A DNA stretch of 64,000 nucleotides from Planktothrix rubescens CCAP 1459/22 (GTDB lineage Bacteria; Cyanobacteriota; Cyanobacteriia; Cyanobacteriales; Microcoleaceae). This document shows, one piece after another, positions 38,761 to 48,866 of this stretch. The stretch is taken from positions 5,103,501 to 5,167,500 of the forward strand of contig LR882958.1 in NCBI GenBank assembly GCA_904830895.1. Direction: 5' to 3'. The stretch's first letter is position 1; each line of letters opens with the position of its first letter. The translations under genes and the position numbers were made by a program. The notes beneath the pieces are model-generated. The model had not been told where the DNA came from. It saw nothing but the letters and a program-made list of their open reading frames with translations, and did no database searches.

Positions 38761-39657
38761 ATGAACGATAAAAATGATAGTAACCCGAAAAAGGGTAGTT
38801 TTCCGTTAGTAATGGTATTAGGATCTGGACTTGTTATCGCGATCCTAATTATTGCAGGTTTAGCTGCAATCGTAATGAAGAAGCCAGAAGTTACCACTTC
38901 ACCCTCTCCAACTCCTTCAGTCGCATTATCAGAAACTCCCTCTCCAATCCCCTTAGCAACGGAAACACCAACCTCTTTGCCAACTCCTTCAGCTTCAGTA
39001 TCAGCAAGTCCCTCTCCTAGTACGACTGTATCTCCATCTGCAACAACTACGCCATCTTCTTTATCTGTCAGTCAAGCTGTTGAGCGTTTACAGCAAACAC
39101 GGGTATGTCCAGCTTGCGATCTTCAAGGTGCTGATCTTAAAGGTATTGAGCTTAGGGGGGCTGACCTAAAAAATGCTAATCTTCAGGGTGTGAACTTAGC
39201 TGGTGCAATTATCGGCGGTACAAATTTAACAGGCGCTAATCTTAGCGGTGCTAACCTAAGTGAGGCTCAAATATACGATAATAATTTTGATGGCGTTAAT
39301 TTGAGCAACGCGAACTTAAGCAAAGCTACATTTTCTAGACCTACCCTAATCCGTGCTAATTTAAAAGGTGCAGATTTAAGTGGTTCAAAGATTGATGATT
39401 CTGATTTTTCGGAAGCAGATTTAAGTGGTGTTAACTTGAAGGATGCTCGGCTAGGAGGTGGTCTAAAATTGACAAAAGCAATTTTAGATAATGCCGACTT
39501 ATCGCTGGTGATCTGGGAAAATTTGACAAATGAAATGGTTGATGGTGCTAGTTTTAAGAATGCCAATCTAAAAAGCTCTAACTTAACTCAACTGAATGAT
39601 TTTAAAAATGTCACCCTGACGGGTGCAACCATGCCAGATGGTACAGTCCATCCCTAA
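38761..39657 (+). CDS. Membrane-anchored pentapeptide-repeat protein
   Basis: 298 residues: a short cytoplasmic start, one membrane helix at about residues 16-38, a Pro/Ser/Thr-rich linker (about 40-100), a CPACDLQGADLKG start, and pentapeptide repeats A(D/N)LxG for about 170 residues. Pentapeptide proteins form right-handed beta-helices; partners unknown. The linker is typical of a surface or periplasmic spacer. Confidence 0.85.
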   Translation: MNDKNDSNPKKGSFPLVMVLGSGLVIAILIIAGLAAIVMKKPEVTTSPSPTPSVALSETPSPIPLATETPTSLPTPSASVSASPSPSTTVSPSATTTPSSLSVSQAVERLQQTRVCPACDLQGADLKGIELRGADLKNANLQGVNLAGAIIGGTNLTGANLSGANLSEAQIYDNNFDGVNLSNANLSKATFSRPTLIRANLKGADLSGSKIDDSDFSEADLSGVNLKDARLGGGLKLTKAILDNADLSLVIWENLTNEMVDGASFKNANLKSSNLTQLNDFKNVTLTGATMPDGTVHP

Positions 39658-39816
39658 GAACTCTAGGAGAAAAGCCGACTCCTATTCTATGTCTTAACCG
39701 CTTTGGCGGTTGCTATACCTGTAAGTTGGGCAGGTTTAGAAAGGTTATTGGTGGGAAGCATAGATTTTTACCGAACCTGCCCCTACAGACTATTATAGAT
39801 TAGTTTAAATAAGTTT
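39658..39816. repeat. Intergenic hairpins, including the GGGCAGGTT/AACCTGCCC family
   Basis: AACCGC-TTTG-GCGGTT (39696-39711) and GGGCAGGTT (39728-39736) with AACCTGCCC (39774-39782), then CCTACAG. The gene on each side converges here, so one of these may be a terminator. Confidence 0.6.
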
Positions 39817-40698
39817 TTAAAGCAAAAACCCACCAATCATTCCCCCTAATAAAATAAAACCAATTCCCACATTATTCCGAAAGATTTTAGCATAAATAGG
39901 TTTAGGAAGATCGGGATTTAGTAGTTGATAATATTGCCTAAACCATAGTATAATAGAAAGGATTAAAGTTAACCAATATTCCCAATGTAACTGAAGATTC
40001 CAGCCTAAAATTCCCAATAATATTCCCGTCCCTAAAAACAAAATTCCCACGGCATTCGCCGATTGATCTCCGAAAAAAATAGCACTGGAATTAATACCCA
40101 AACGTTGATCATCTTCGCGATCGCTCATGGCATAAACAGTATCAAATCCTAACGTCCATAATACCGTTGCTCCCCATAAAAACCAAGTAGATGTCTGTAA
40201 ACTTCCCACGGCCGCCGTCCAACTAATTAATACAGCAAATCCCCAAGCAATTGATAATATTAATTGTGGCACAGGAAAGACTCGTTTTGCTAAGGGATAA
40301 CCAATAATTACCGGAACTGCTGCTACCGATAAGCCAAAACTCAAGGGGTTTAAATAAACCGCCAGTCCCGCCGCACAAGCAAAGGAAATCACCGCGATCG
40401 CAATAGCGGTTTTTACCGTTAACGCCCGGGAAGCCAGGGGACGGGTGCGGGTGCGTTCCACTTCTGGGTCAATATCCCTATCCCATAAATCATTCACCAC
40501 ACAGCCCGCCGCACTGGTGGCCAAAGTCCCAAAAACAATAATTAAAATTAAACTTAGGGGCGGTGTGCCATGGGTAGCTAGGAAAATTGCCCACAATGCC
40601 GGAATCATCAAAATCAGACGTCCGGCGGGTTTATCCCATCGCAATAGCCGAATAATCGTTTGCCAAGTGGGTTCGGGGGGATTAGATGGGGTCAGCAT
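39817..40698 (-). CDS. ubiA: 4-hydroxybenzoate polyprenyltransferase (plastoquinone pathway)
   Basis: Prenylates 4-hydroxybenzoate in the membrane, early in cyanobacterial plastoquinone synthesis. The Asp-rich motifs are NDLWDRDIDPEVERTRTRPLAS and YAMSDREDD. 293 residues from the ATG at 40698 (a TTG fifteen bases earlier is possible), with about eight to nine membrane helices. Divergent from the Ppx/GppA gene. Confidence 0.9.
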   Translation of the reverse strand: MLTPSNPPEPTWQTIIRLLRWDKPAGRLILMIPALWAIFLATHGTPPLSLILIIVFGTLATSAAGCVVNDLWDRDIDPEVERTRTRPLASRALTVKTAIAIAVISFACAAGLAVYLNPLSFGLSVAAVPVIIGYPLAKRVFPVPQLILSIAWGFAVLISWTAAVGSLQTSTWFLWGATVLWTLGFDTVYAMSDREDDQRLGINSSAIFFGDQSANAVGILFLGTGILLGILGWNLQLHWEYWLTLILSIILWFRQYYQLLNPDLPKPIYAKIFRNNVGIGFILLGGMIGGFLL

Positions 40699-40801
40699 TG
40701 CAGGTTGAATCAAAAAAATTGAATTGAATCTTTACAATATTTTGTAACATAGATCCGCCCACAGTCTAAAATTAAAAGCAGTAGCTTTTTAGAGACTGAT
40801 T

Positions 40802-42451
40802 ATGGTCACATCAATGCCTTTGGTGAGAGAATCTGAACCCACAGACGACCGAGATCGAATCCTAGCTGCCATTGATTTAGGCACGAATTCTTTACACATG
40901 GTTGTGGTGAAAGTTCAACCCCAACTGCCGACATTTACGATTATTGCCCGGGAAAAAGAAACTATTCGTTTGGGAGATTGTGAGGAAAAAGGCAATCTCA
41001 AACCGGATGTAATGGAACGAGCTATTGCTTGTTTAAAACGGTTTCAAGGTGTGGCTAAAACCTTTAACGCTGAACAAATTGTGGCGGTAGCTACCAGTGC
41101 CATTAGAGAAGCGCCCAATGGTCGAGAATTTATTAGCCGAGTCGCCGATGAACTGAACTTAGAAATTAGTTTAATTTCTGGTCAAGAAGAAGCCCGACGC
41201 ATCTATTTAGGGGTGCTGTCGGCGATGGAATTAAATAATCAACCCCATATTATTATTGATATTGGTGGCGGTTCTACGGAACTAATTTTAGGTGATGGTT
41301 GGGAACCTCGATTTTTAAGTAGTACAAAAGTCGGTGCTGTTCGATTAAGCAAGGATTTTGTCCATAGTGATCCGATTAGTCGCACAGAATTTTTATATTT
41401 ACAAGCCTATATTCGAGGCACATTAGAACGGGTTGTGGATGAATTATTTTCCCATTTACAACCGGGTGAAATTCCTCGTTTAGTCGGAACTTCTGGAACC
41501 ATTGAAACCTTAGTAGGAATTAAAGCCAGAGAAAAATCAGGCATAGACCCGACTCGTTTAGGTGGCTATGAATTAACTTTAGAAGAATTACAGGAATTTG
41601 TCAATAGAATTCGCAAATTATCCTATCCAGAAAGATTACAAATACCGGGTATGGCTGACCGTCGGGCGGAGATTATTGTCGCCGGAGCTTTGATTTTACA
41701 AGAAGCCATGACCTTGTTAAATATTCAGTCTTTAAAAGTCTGTGAACGGAGTCTGAGGGAGGGGTTAGTGGTAGACTGGATGTTAACCCATGGGTTAATT
41801 GATGATCGTCTCCATTATGGCAGTTCTGTTAGAGAAAGAAGTGTTTTAACTATTGCTCAAAAATATCAAGTTGATTTAGAACATAGTCAACGAGTTGCTA
41901 CTTTTGCTTTAAGTTTATTTGATCAGACTAAAGGATTATTACATAATTGGGGATTAGCAGAACGGGAGTTATTATGGGCGGCGAGTATTCTGCATAATTG
42001 TGGATTATATATTAGTCATTCCGCCCACCATAAACATTCCTATTATTTAATTCGCTATGGGGAGTTATTAGGATTTACGGAAACTGAAATTGATGCGATC
42101 GCAAATTTAGCCCGATACCATCGTAAGAGTAGTGCTAAAAAGAAACATGAAGCCTATCAAAATCTACCTCGAAGGTTTCGACAAGTAATTGACCAATTGC
42201 ATCCTTTATTAAGGTTGTCAGTCGCCTTAGACCGACGCATGATTGGGGCTATTTCTCAGGTGGTTTGTGAATATAAACCCATGACGCGGGAATTTCATTT
42301 GAAGTTAAAACCAACCTATGCTAACGATGATTGTGCATTAGAATTGTGGAGCTTGAACTTAAAAAAAGAAGCCTTTGAAATCAACTATGGATTAAAGTTA
42401 GTGGCTAAATTAGAATCTAAAAATAATTCAAACCCCACATTCCCCCAGTAG
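40802..42451 (+). CDS. ppx: Exopolyphosphatase/guanosine pentaphosphate phosphatase (Ppx/GppA)
   Basis: ASKHA-fold hydrolase of polyphosphate and/or pppGpp. AAIDLGTNSLHMVVVKV and IIDIGGGSTELILGDG are the two phosphate motifs; a C-terminal HD-like helical domain carries LHNCGLYISHSAHHKHSYYLI. 549 residues matches cyanobacterial Ppx. Preference for polyP or pppGpp cannot be read from sequence. Confidence 0.92.
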   Translation: MVTSMPLVRESEPTDDRDRILAAIDLGTNSLHMVVVKVQPQLPTFTIIAREKETIRLGDCEEKGNLKPDVMERAIACLKRFQGVAKTFNAEQIVAVATSAIREAPNGREFISRVADELNLEISLISGQEEARRIYLGVLSAMELNNQPHIIIDIGGGSTELILGDGWEPRFLSSTKVGAVRLSKDFVHSDPISRTEFLYLQAYIRGTLERVVDELFSHLQPGEIPRLVGTSGTIETLVGIKAREKSGIDPTRLGGYELTLEELQEFVNRIRKLSYPERLQIPGMADRRAEIIVAGALILQEAMTLLNIQSLKVCERSLREGLVVDWMLTHGLIDDRLHYGSSVRERSVLTIAQKYQVDLEHSQRVATFALSLFDQTKGLLHNWGLAERELLWAASILHNCGLYISHSAHHKHSYYLIRYGELLGFTETEIDAIANLARYHRKSSAKKKHEAYQNLPRRFRQVIDQLHPLLRLSVALDRRMIGAISQVVCEYKPMTREFHLKLKPTYANDDCALELWSLNLKKEAFEINYGLKLVAKLESKNNSNPTFPQ

Positions 42452-42480
42452 AGACGTTGTATACAAAGTCTCTACTATTC

Positions 42481-45400
42481 TTATTCCCAGGTTTGTAATT
42501 CTGCTACCCAGTTATTCCAAAGGGTGATTAACTGTTCTCGACGGGTTTCAAAATTAGCGGCAATCCAGATTAAAATCACCCCTAAAATAAACACAATTAT
42601 CCACTTGATAAAGGAATAAACGGAATTAAGAATAATCAGTTGATTCACAATATTAATTAAAAATATTGCGGTTCCAATATAGAGAAAAGCTCTAATTCTT
42701 AATCCTAATCCGACAAAAATTATGATTAAATTTAAAATTCCGGGTACAACTCCGGTTCCTTCAGAGGTCGCCAGGGAAGTTCCAGATAAAATAGCCGTTC
42801 CTAAGACCCTTAATCCATGGCGTAAATCTCGATTTTGTTCTAATTTTAAACTCGGTTCAACTTGGGAAAAATAGAGTAATGAGCAGGATATCGGGAGAGT
42901 AAAAATAAATATATCATCTATTGAGCCTAGCCAATCATAAAAGGTAAAACTAATTAAGATTAAACTTAGGTAAGTTAACCGAATATTTTGGGTAAATTTT
43001 GCTAAAATAATATAAAATAGAGTTCCAAAGACTACTGAAAAATACCAAGTCAACTGTTGTTCTGGTTGCAGAATAGAATGGGAAACGATAAGGGTAATTA
43101 CGGGGAGAATAATTGCTACTCTTTTCCAAGGTCTAACTGGCCATCCCCAAATATTCCAAGGAAGAATATAAAAGAAATAAGATAAAATTGAGACTAACGA
43201 CCCCGACCAGGGAATCAAAAAGTCGCTTATATCTAGTAAATTTTGTAAATAGATGACTAAACCTGTTATTTGTATCAAACCAACATAAATCCAAGTTTCT
43301 GCTGTGTCTAAATCTGAATTATGGCGACCTTGAAATAGCGCATAACGAATTAATAATAAACTGGTTCCAATCGTTAAGAGAAGTTGGGAGTTAATAGGAT
43401 TTGAAATCACTAAACCTAATAATATACTACTGATAAACCAATGTAGATGGGCAATAATTGTAATCTCAGGTTCAGGAATCCGTAAATAAGCTATTAACCA
43501 AGGACTAAGAATTCGGTAGCCATACATTAAGCTAGTTCCTAATGTGGCAAAAGCAATCCATTGTTCTGTTAAAGGTTGGGTATGAATTTGATAGAATAAT
43601 ATTTCATAGGTAGAAACAGAAATCCCCATCAGTCCTAAATAAACTAGAGGTTTAGCTTCAATATTTCTTCTGCCAATCCCAATTAAAATTAAGGCGAATG
43701 CTAAAGAGATTAATCCCGTCCAGTTAGCGGAGGTTTGAACTCGAAAAATAATAGCTAAAATCCCATAAATAATTGGAATAATTTGCCAAGGATTAGGCAA
43801 TTTTTCAATTTGATAATGACGTTGCCACCAATCCCCGAATAGTTGGGTCGTTAGTCCTAAAATAATATTAGCAACGGCGAAACTAACTAAAGATTGATTG
43901 CTAGAAATCAATCTTTCAATAATAAGTAATTCTATCGCCCAAGCTAAACTATATAATATCCAAGGAGAGAATCCAGACTTAGCTATTTTCCGAGGGTTTG
44001 CTAAATCAAATCCTCGAAAACTTAGGGCTGCAATTAAAATAATTAGGGTAGAAATTAGGGTAAAATCTCTGGGGATTTTATACAATAAAACCCCAAATGA
44101 ATTAAGGGTTATAATTGATAGTTCAAATCCTAACAAAGTAATAGCACAACCATCAAATGCTCGTTGATAAAGTCTAACAATATTGGATTCAGTCACACCG
44201 TAACGGAATAACATAAAACGTAATACCCATAATCCTGCGATAGTTAAACTTAAAAATATTAACCATCCTTCCACTGTAACTAAATCCTTGACGGATAGGA
44301 ATAAAAAAGCTAATCCTAAACCTACGGTAAAAACCGATGAAAATAGGGTTTTAATGATTTGAGTATTAACAACCATAAATACTGTTGTTAAGCCTAAACT
44401 CCATAAATTAATTTGAGGATTGAATAGGTTTAAAACCTGAACTAAACCACAGGCTATTATACTAATAATAACCGCTTTTTTTTGTTGAGATTCTCTGGTT
44501 TGTGTAGCCACATAAGTTAATCCTAGGGGTGTGATTAACCAAGCCATTATCGAGGAATGGGGCGTGGAAAATTCAAAGTTAGTCAAAAATAAAATATAAC
44601 TGATTCCTGATAATAATATTCCCAGGTCTAAGGCATCTTTACGGATAATATTTGCCCCCGGACTATTGACCGTAAATAATAGAAATTCACCTACCATTAA
44701 GATTAATAAAATAATTGCCCAATCGTCTAGGGCTAAGTTAGGAAATTGCCAGTAAACCAGATTAGCAAAGGTGACTAACCCTAAAATATGGGTTGCCAAA
44801 ACGACGATAGGTTTTAGGGGTTGACGACGACTGATAACAACTGCTAAAGTAATAGTTGAAGCTAATAGATTTAGCGATCGCAATGCCGGATTTGATAGAG
44901 ACAAACAGGTTAAAAACGTAGCAAATAGTAAACTCAGAAAATCTCCAAAATGGGCTACCTTTCGTTGTGGACGGTGATAAATCCAATCGGTTATAACCAC
45001 CATAAAAATCAAATAGGGAAACCATGTTAAACTCAGTAATGCCCAAGGAGAATCCTGAGAACTGGATATTTCTACCCCTACATTAATGGCAGTTTTCCTT
45101 AATTCTGGCGGAATTAAACGACCGACTAAAGCCACCATTGATAACCCAAAACCAAATATTGCCGCCAAATCTCGCTCTCGCCAATATTTTAATAAATGGT
45201 GACTGAAAATCCCGATACCAATTCCACTAACTAAAAATGCCTGCCAAGGTTGGATATAAACAGTTACTAACCAACCGAATAATAAAATAAAATAGCTAGA
45301 ACGATGTAAAATTAATGAGGAAGAAATATAGAGAAATCCGGCAAAAATTCCCAAAGCTAATCCCAGTTGACTAATATCAACATTGACGACAAAAATCGCC

Positions 45401-46248
45401 CGACCGAAAAGCAGAGTTAAAAGATAAATAACAACAATTTTAAAATCAATTCTTGGGCTAGAAGTAGAAGAAGTCGGGGGAGGGTTGACAATGGTTAAAA
45501 ATACCGTAATCATGATGCCCAAATAAATCGCAATTACGGGAAAACCGGGAATTTGCCATCCCCAGTTTAAATAACTTAATCCTAAATGATTGAATAGAGA
45601 ACGGCGTTGGAATTGTCCTTGATTTCGATATAAAGTTACAGTTAAAATAGTTAGGACTAGGGCAGCAATAGCAATAGTCAATAAACCCAAGGAATCTGAC
45701 CACAACTTTAACCCATCCATTGCCCAAAAATTCAGAGGAATTAATAATAAAGTGACTAATTTTAAGGCTTCGGAAGTTACAGGGAAACGGGACTGTTGAC
45801 TTCCCCATAAACTCGCTCCCCAAAAAGCAAAAGTATAGGCAAATAAAATTAAATATTGTCCAGTGGCGGGAAATTTTTCCCACTGACTTGCAGCCAAAAC
45901 TCCAGAGGAAATAATAACTAAAAATAAGCCTAAAAACAATAGCCAGCGAACACTCAACTCAGCTTTTAATGATTCGACTAAATTAGTGGCAAAATTAGGC
46001 AATTGAAAAGCAGGTTGAGGGGATGTAGAAACAACAAGCTTTGGAGTTATTTTTTCTGCCAAAACCCGTTGATTATTCCCAGAATTAACCGTCTTTTTGG
46101 GTAGAGGGTCACTCAAATAAAGTTCACCAATTTGACGAACTTGTGCATCGGATAATAAACCCAAATTCAACCAAACTTCTAACCCCTCCAATAACCGGGG
46201 ATTGCTGCTATCCGCCTGAATTAAAATGCGAATTAAAGGTTTAGACAT
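42481..46248 (-). CDS. Very large polytopic membrane protein (DUF2157-like)
   Basis: 1255 residues from the ATG at 46248. A cytoplasmic N-terminal part (about 1-115) with GLEVWLNLGLLSDAQVRQIGELYL resembles the DUF2157 head, then about thirty or more hydrophobic segments run to the C-terminus with short loops. No catalytic motif seen. Proteins of this kind are widespread in cyanobacteria, but no function is known to me. Convergent with ppx, 29 bp between stops. Confidence 0.8.
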   Translation of the reverse strand: MSKPLIRILIQADSSNPRLLEGLEVWLNLGLLSDAQVRQIGELYLSDPLPKKTVNSGNNQRVLAEKITPKLVVSTSPQPAFQLPNFATNLVESLKAELSVRWLLFLGLFLVIISSGVLAASQWEKFPATGQYLILFAYTFAFWGASLWGSQQSRFPVTSEALKLVTLLLIPLNFWAMDGLKLWSDSLGLLTIAIAALVLTILTVTLYRNQGQFQRRSLFNHLGLSYLNWGWQIPGFPVIAIYLGIMITVFLTIVNPPPTSSTSSPRIDFKIVVIYLLTLLFGRAIFVVNVDISQLGLALGIFAGFLYISSSLILHRSSYFILLFGWLVTVYIQPWQAFLVSGIGIGIFSHHLLKYWRERDLAAIFGFGLSMVALVGRLIPPELRKTAINVGVEISSSQDSPWALLSLTWFPYLIFMVVITDWIYHRPQRKVAHFGDFLSLLFATFLTCLSLSNPALRSLNLLASTITLAVVISRRQPLKPIVVLATHILGLVTFANLVYWQFPNLALDDWAIILLILMVGEFLLFTVNSPGANIIRKDALDLGILLSGISYILFLTNFEFSTPHSSIMAWLITPLGLTYVATQTRESQQKKAVIISIIACGLVQVLNLFNPQINLWSLGLTTVFMVVNTQIIKTLFSSVFTVGLGLAFLFLSVKDLVTVEGWLIFLSLTIAGLWVLRFMLFRYGVTESNIVRLYQRAFDGCAITLLGFELSIITLNSFGVLLYKIPRDFTLISTLIILIAALSFRGFDLANPRKIAKSGFSPWILYSLAWAIELLIIERLISSNQSLVSFAVANIILGLTTQLFGDWWQRHYQIEKLPNPWQIIPIIYGILAIIFRVQTSANWTGLISLAFALILIGIGRRNIEAKPLVYLGLMGISVSTYEILFYQIHTQPLTEQWIAFATLGTSLMYGYRILSPWLIAYLRIPEPEITIIAHLHWFISSILLGLVISNPINSQLLLTIGTSLLLIRYALFQGRHNSDLDTAETWIYVGLIQITGLVIYLQNLLDISDFLIPWSGSLVSILSYFFYILPWNIWGWPVRPWKRVAIILPVITLIVSHSILQPEQQLTWYFSVVFGTLFYIILAKFTQNIRLTYLSLILISFTFYDWLGSIDDIFIFTLPISCSLLYFSQVEPSLKLEQNRDLRHGLRVLGTAILSGTSLATSEGTGVVPGILNLIIIFVGLGLRIRAFLYIGTAIFLINIVNQLIILNSVYSFIKWIIVFILGVILIWIAANFETRREQLITLWNNWVAELQTWE

Positions 46249-46367
46249 GGGCAAAACCGGGTGTAGGGTATGGGAAAGAAAACCGGGTAGACTTTAATTT
46301 AAGCTATTTTTGTATTTTAAAGTATTTATTATGATATACTAAATTATAGGTATTGATTTAGTCTGCT

Positions 46368-47171
46368 ATGTACCAAACTAATCCCCCACGTTCCCCGAAA
46401 GAAGTCCTACCGACGATGTATGACCTGAAAAGTGAAGACCCGGAGGAACCCGGTTTGCCAGACGAATTCCATGATTTACAACCCGAATTGTTGAGAATAA
46501 CTTTCCGTCCGCCGAGTTATTCCCCCGACTCGGTTTTTGTTGCTAGTGACCTGAATTTGTATTACGACCCTCGCCATTTTAACTGGTATAAACGTCCCGA
46601 TTGGTTTGCCGTAATTGGGGTTTCTCGGTTGTATGAACAGCGAGATTTACGATTAAGTTATGTAACTTGGCAAGAAGGAGTAAATCCCTTTGTTATTGTT
46701 GAATTATTGTCCCCAGGAACAGAAGCGGAAGATTTAGGTCAAACCCTACGGGAAATTAATCAACCTCCGACGAAATGGGAAGTCTATGAACAGGTTTTAC
46801 GCATTCCTTATTATGTGGTTTTTAGCCGCTATACGAATCAACTGCGGGTGTTTCAAAATAGTGCTAGTCGTTATCATGAATTAACGGTTTCAGACTCCCG
46901 AATTTGGATGCCGGAATTAGAATTAGGTTTAGGATTATGGCAGGGATGTTATCAAGAAATTACCGGATGTTGGTTACGTTGGTATGATCAAAATCAGAAC
47001 TGGATACCGACACCTACAGAACAAATAGAACAGGAACGTTTAAGGACAGAACAGGAACGTTTAAGGACAGAACAAGAACGTTTAAGGACAGAACAAGAAC
47101 GACAAAAAGTTGAACAATTAGAAGCTATATTGCAGCGTTATCGAGAACAATATGGCGATTTGCCCGAATAA
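46368..47171 (+). CDS. Uma2-family (DUF820) protein with C-terminal repeat coiled coil
   Basis: 267 residues. The Uma2 core (YYDPRHFNWYKRPDWFAVIGV, PFVIVELLSPGTEAEDLG, WEVYEQVLRIPYYVVF) is followed by a charged coiled coil built of EQERLRT heptads encoded by a 21-bp repeat. This is the longer Uma2 subtype with a helical tail. Other copies are at 27934, 38034 and 59427. Confidence 0.85.
   Translation: MYQTNPPRSPKEVLPTMYDLKSEDPEEPGLPDEFHDLQPELLRITFRPPSYSPDSVFVASDLNLYYDPRHFNWYKRPDWFAVIGVSRLYEQRDLRLSYVTWQEGVNPFVIVELLSPGTEAEDLGQTLREINQPPTKWEVYEQVLRIPYYVVFSRYTNQLRVFQNSASRYHELTVSDSRIWMPELELGLGLWQGCYQEITGCWLRWYDQNQNWIPTPTEQIEQERLRTEQERLRTEQERLRTEQERQKVEQLEAILQRYREQYGDLPE
47027..47110 (+). repeat. 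21-bp coding repeat (GAACAGGAACGTTTAAGGACA)
   Basis: Three near-perfect units and a partial fourth, giving EQERLRT heptads. DNA identity is higher than the protein requires, so the copy number is likely variable. Confidence 0.85.
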
Positions 47172-47280
47172 TTACGAATTACGAATTACGAATGAGTAAG
47201 CTATCAGTAATCAGTTAATTTATCAACAGTGAATGATTAACTCTTACACTGATAACTGATAACTGATTACTGATTACTGA
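47172..47280 (+). repeat. Heptamer tracts (TACGAAT)n and CTGATAA/CTGATTA series
   Basis: About three TACGAAT/ATTACGA units at 47172-47192 (reverse complement of the 25763 tract), then CAGTAAT/CAGTTAA and CTGATAACTGATAACTGATT units up to 47280. Related to the CAGTTAT tract at the end of narB. Confidence 0.8.
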
Positions 47281-47304
47281 TGGTTTAGGTTTGACGAATC
47301 AATA

Positions 47305-47394
47305 TCAGAATCCGTTACGCGCCCAAACAACCATTGAAATTGAAAACGTAAATAGCACTAACAGCGAAACCCAGCCCAATGACACAATATCCAT
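47305..47394 (-). CDS. petN: Cytochrome b6-f complex subunit VIII
   Basis: 29 residues, [20 protein letters not shown] then MVVWARNGF, a single membrane helix of the cytochrome b6f complex. Length and the [18 protein letters not shown] core are diagnostic. The ATG is at 47392-47394 on the complement. Divergent from the membrane protein at 47462; 67 bp separate the starts. Confidence 0.95.
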   Translation of the reverse strand: MDIVSLGWVSLLVLFTFSISMVVWARNGF

Positions 47395-47461
47395 AGTGAT
47401 GTATAAAAAAACGTTGCAAAATAACTCTACCCTAGATCATAACTTGAAATGACGCGATCGC

Positions 47462-47884
47462 ATGAACCCTAACTCCTCCTCAAATTTTACGGCTACCGAA
47501 CGGTTAGAATCCCTAAAGGGCGGTCTTCTGGCAGGTTTTTCTGTAGGACTCAGCCATCTTGTCCTGAGTGGTGTCAACCTGTGGCTTTGGGACGCCCCCG
47601 TTAATTTTCTATTTTCGACCCCCCTAGCTGGGTTTAGCGGGTTTTTATTTGGAGTCACCTATCGCTATATTATTCGCCGGGACGATAATCCCCAGTTAAA
47701 ATTGGGGGGGATTTTTGCCTTTGGACTGGTACGCGCCCTCGCGGGAATGGAAATTCAACTTAATACCCCAACCTCCCTCGAACAAATAGCCCGGTTTGGG
47801 GGAGAAAGTTTATTATTATTTGGAATAGCCGGATTGATTTTAGATATAGCCTTACAAAAAGCTTGGGTTAAACCTTTTAATTAA
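47462..47884 (+). CDS. Conserved cyanobacterial membrane protein, unknown function
   Basis: 140 residues, about three to four membrane segments (GGLLAGFSVGLSHLVLSGVN, NFLFSTPLAGFSGFLFGVTY, LLLFGIAGLILDIAL). A GCGATCGC site lies at the start codon. No named domain. Ends 2 bp from the convergent PhzF gene. Confidence 0.7.
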   Translation: MNPNSSSNFTATERLESLKGGLLAGFSVGLSHLVLSGVNLWLWDAPVNFLFSTPLAGFSGFLFGVTYRYIIRRDDNPQLKLGGIFAFGLVRALAGMEIQLNTPTSLEQIARFGGESLLLFGIAGLILDIALQKAWVKPFN

Positions 47885-47886
47885 TC

Positions 47887-48783
47887 TTAAACCAAAATTC
47901 CCTCTGCAACTTTAATCACATTTCCCCCGACTTCCACTTGAATTAAATCTCCTATTTTTTCAGCTTTTAACAATAGTAAAGAAGGACGATCAATTTCATA
48001 TCCTTGTTCTACTTTAATATTAACTTGATCGGAACCAAAGTAACGATAATGTGACAAATACCCGGCCAAACAACCATTAGCACTTCCGGTGGCTGGATCT
48101 TCCGTAATTCCTAAAGCGGGTGCGAACATTCTAGCACATAACTGATTTTCGGGATGATGGGTTTCAGGACAAAATATAAAAATTTCCTTAGCCATTGTTC
48201 TTTTAATTAACTCAGTATAATATTCCAAATTAACCTTAGCTTTTCTTAATGCAGATTGAGTTTTTAAGGGTACAATAATAAACGGAATCCCCGTAGAAAC
48301 CTCTTGAATCGGATAATCAGGATCAAAATCAGAGAGTTCTAAATTAAGAACAGGTGCTAATAGTTTATGATCATAAATATGAGTAAATTCGGGAGAATTT
48401 TGTCGCATCCAGAGTATTTTTTTTCCTGATTCTTCAGGTTTCCAATTCACCGGAATTTGACCCACAGCTAAATTTAAAATCACCTGAATAACATCAGTTT
48501 TAATTATTTCCTCAGAAATTATATAAGCAGTTCCCAAGGTAGGATGACCCGCAAAAGGTAATTCCCGTTTAGGGGTAAAAATTCGCACGGGATAACCGCC
48601 ATTATCCGGTTCAGAATCACAAATAAATGTGGTTTCTGAATAGTTCATTTCTTGGGCAATTTTGAGCATTTCTTCATCGGATAACGACTCAACTCCGTCA
48701 CCCCAAATTACCGCTAATTGATTTCCAGTATATTTGGTTTCGGCAAAAACATCAACAATGGAGAATTTTATAGAATCTATCAT
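47887..48783 (-). CDS. PhzF-family isomerase/epimerase-like protein
   Basis: 298 residues: IVDVFAETKYTGNQLAVI, FAGHPTLGTAYII and EDPATGSANGCLAGYL are the PhzF/diaminopimelate-epimerase-fold motifs. Family members act on small acids (phenazine precursors and others). Not evidence for phenazine synthesis, as no other phz gene is present. Confidence 0.88.
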   Translation of the reverse strand: MIDSIKFSIVDVFAETKYTGNQLAVIWGDGVESLSDEEMLKIAQEMNYSETTFICDSEPDNGGYPVRIFTPKRELPFAGHPTLGTAYIISEEIIKTDVIQVILNLAVGQIPVNWKPEESGKKILWMRQNSPEFTHIYDHKLLAPVLNLELSDFDPDYPIQEVSTGIPFIIVPLKTQSALRKAKVNLEYYTELIKRTMAKEIFIFCPETHHPENQLCARMFAPALGITEDPATGSANGCLAGYLSHYRYFGSDQVNIKVEQGYEIDRPSLLLLKAEKIGDLIQVEVGGNVIKVAEGILV

Positions 48784-48866
48784 TTTTGTTACAAAGTTTA
48801 ATCTTAATTTTTTTTACTGTTAACGGGGATGGGCGAGAAAACCTCGCCCCTACAGTTGATCACTGA

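Noticed and set aside
47887-48783. PhzF as sign of phenazine biosynthesis
   Set aside because: PhzF-like proteins are widespread and no other phenazine gene is present.
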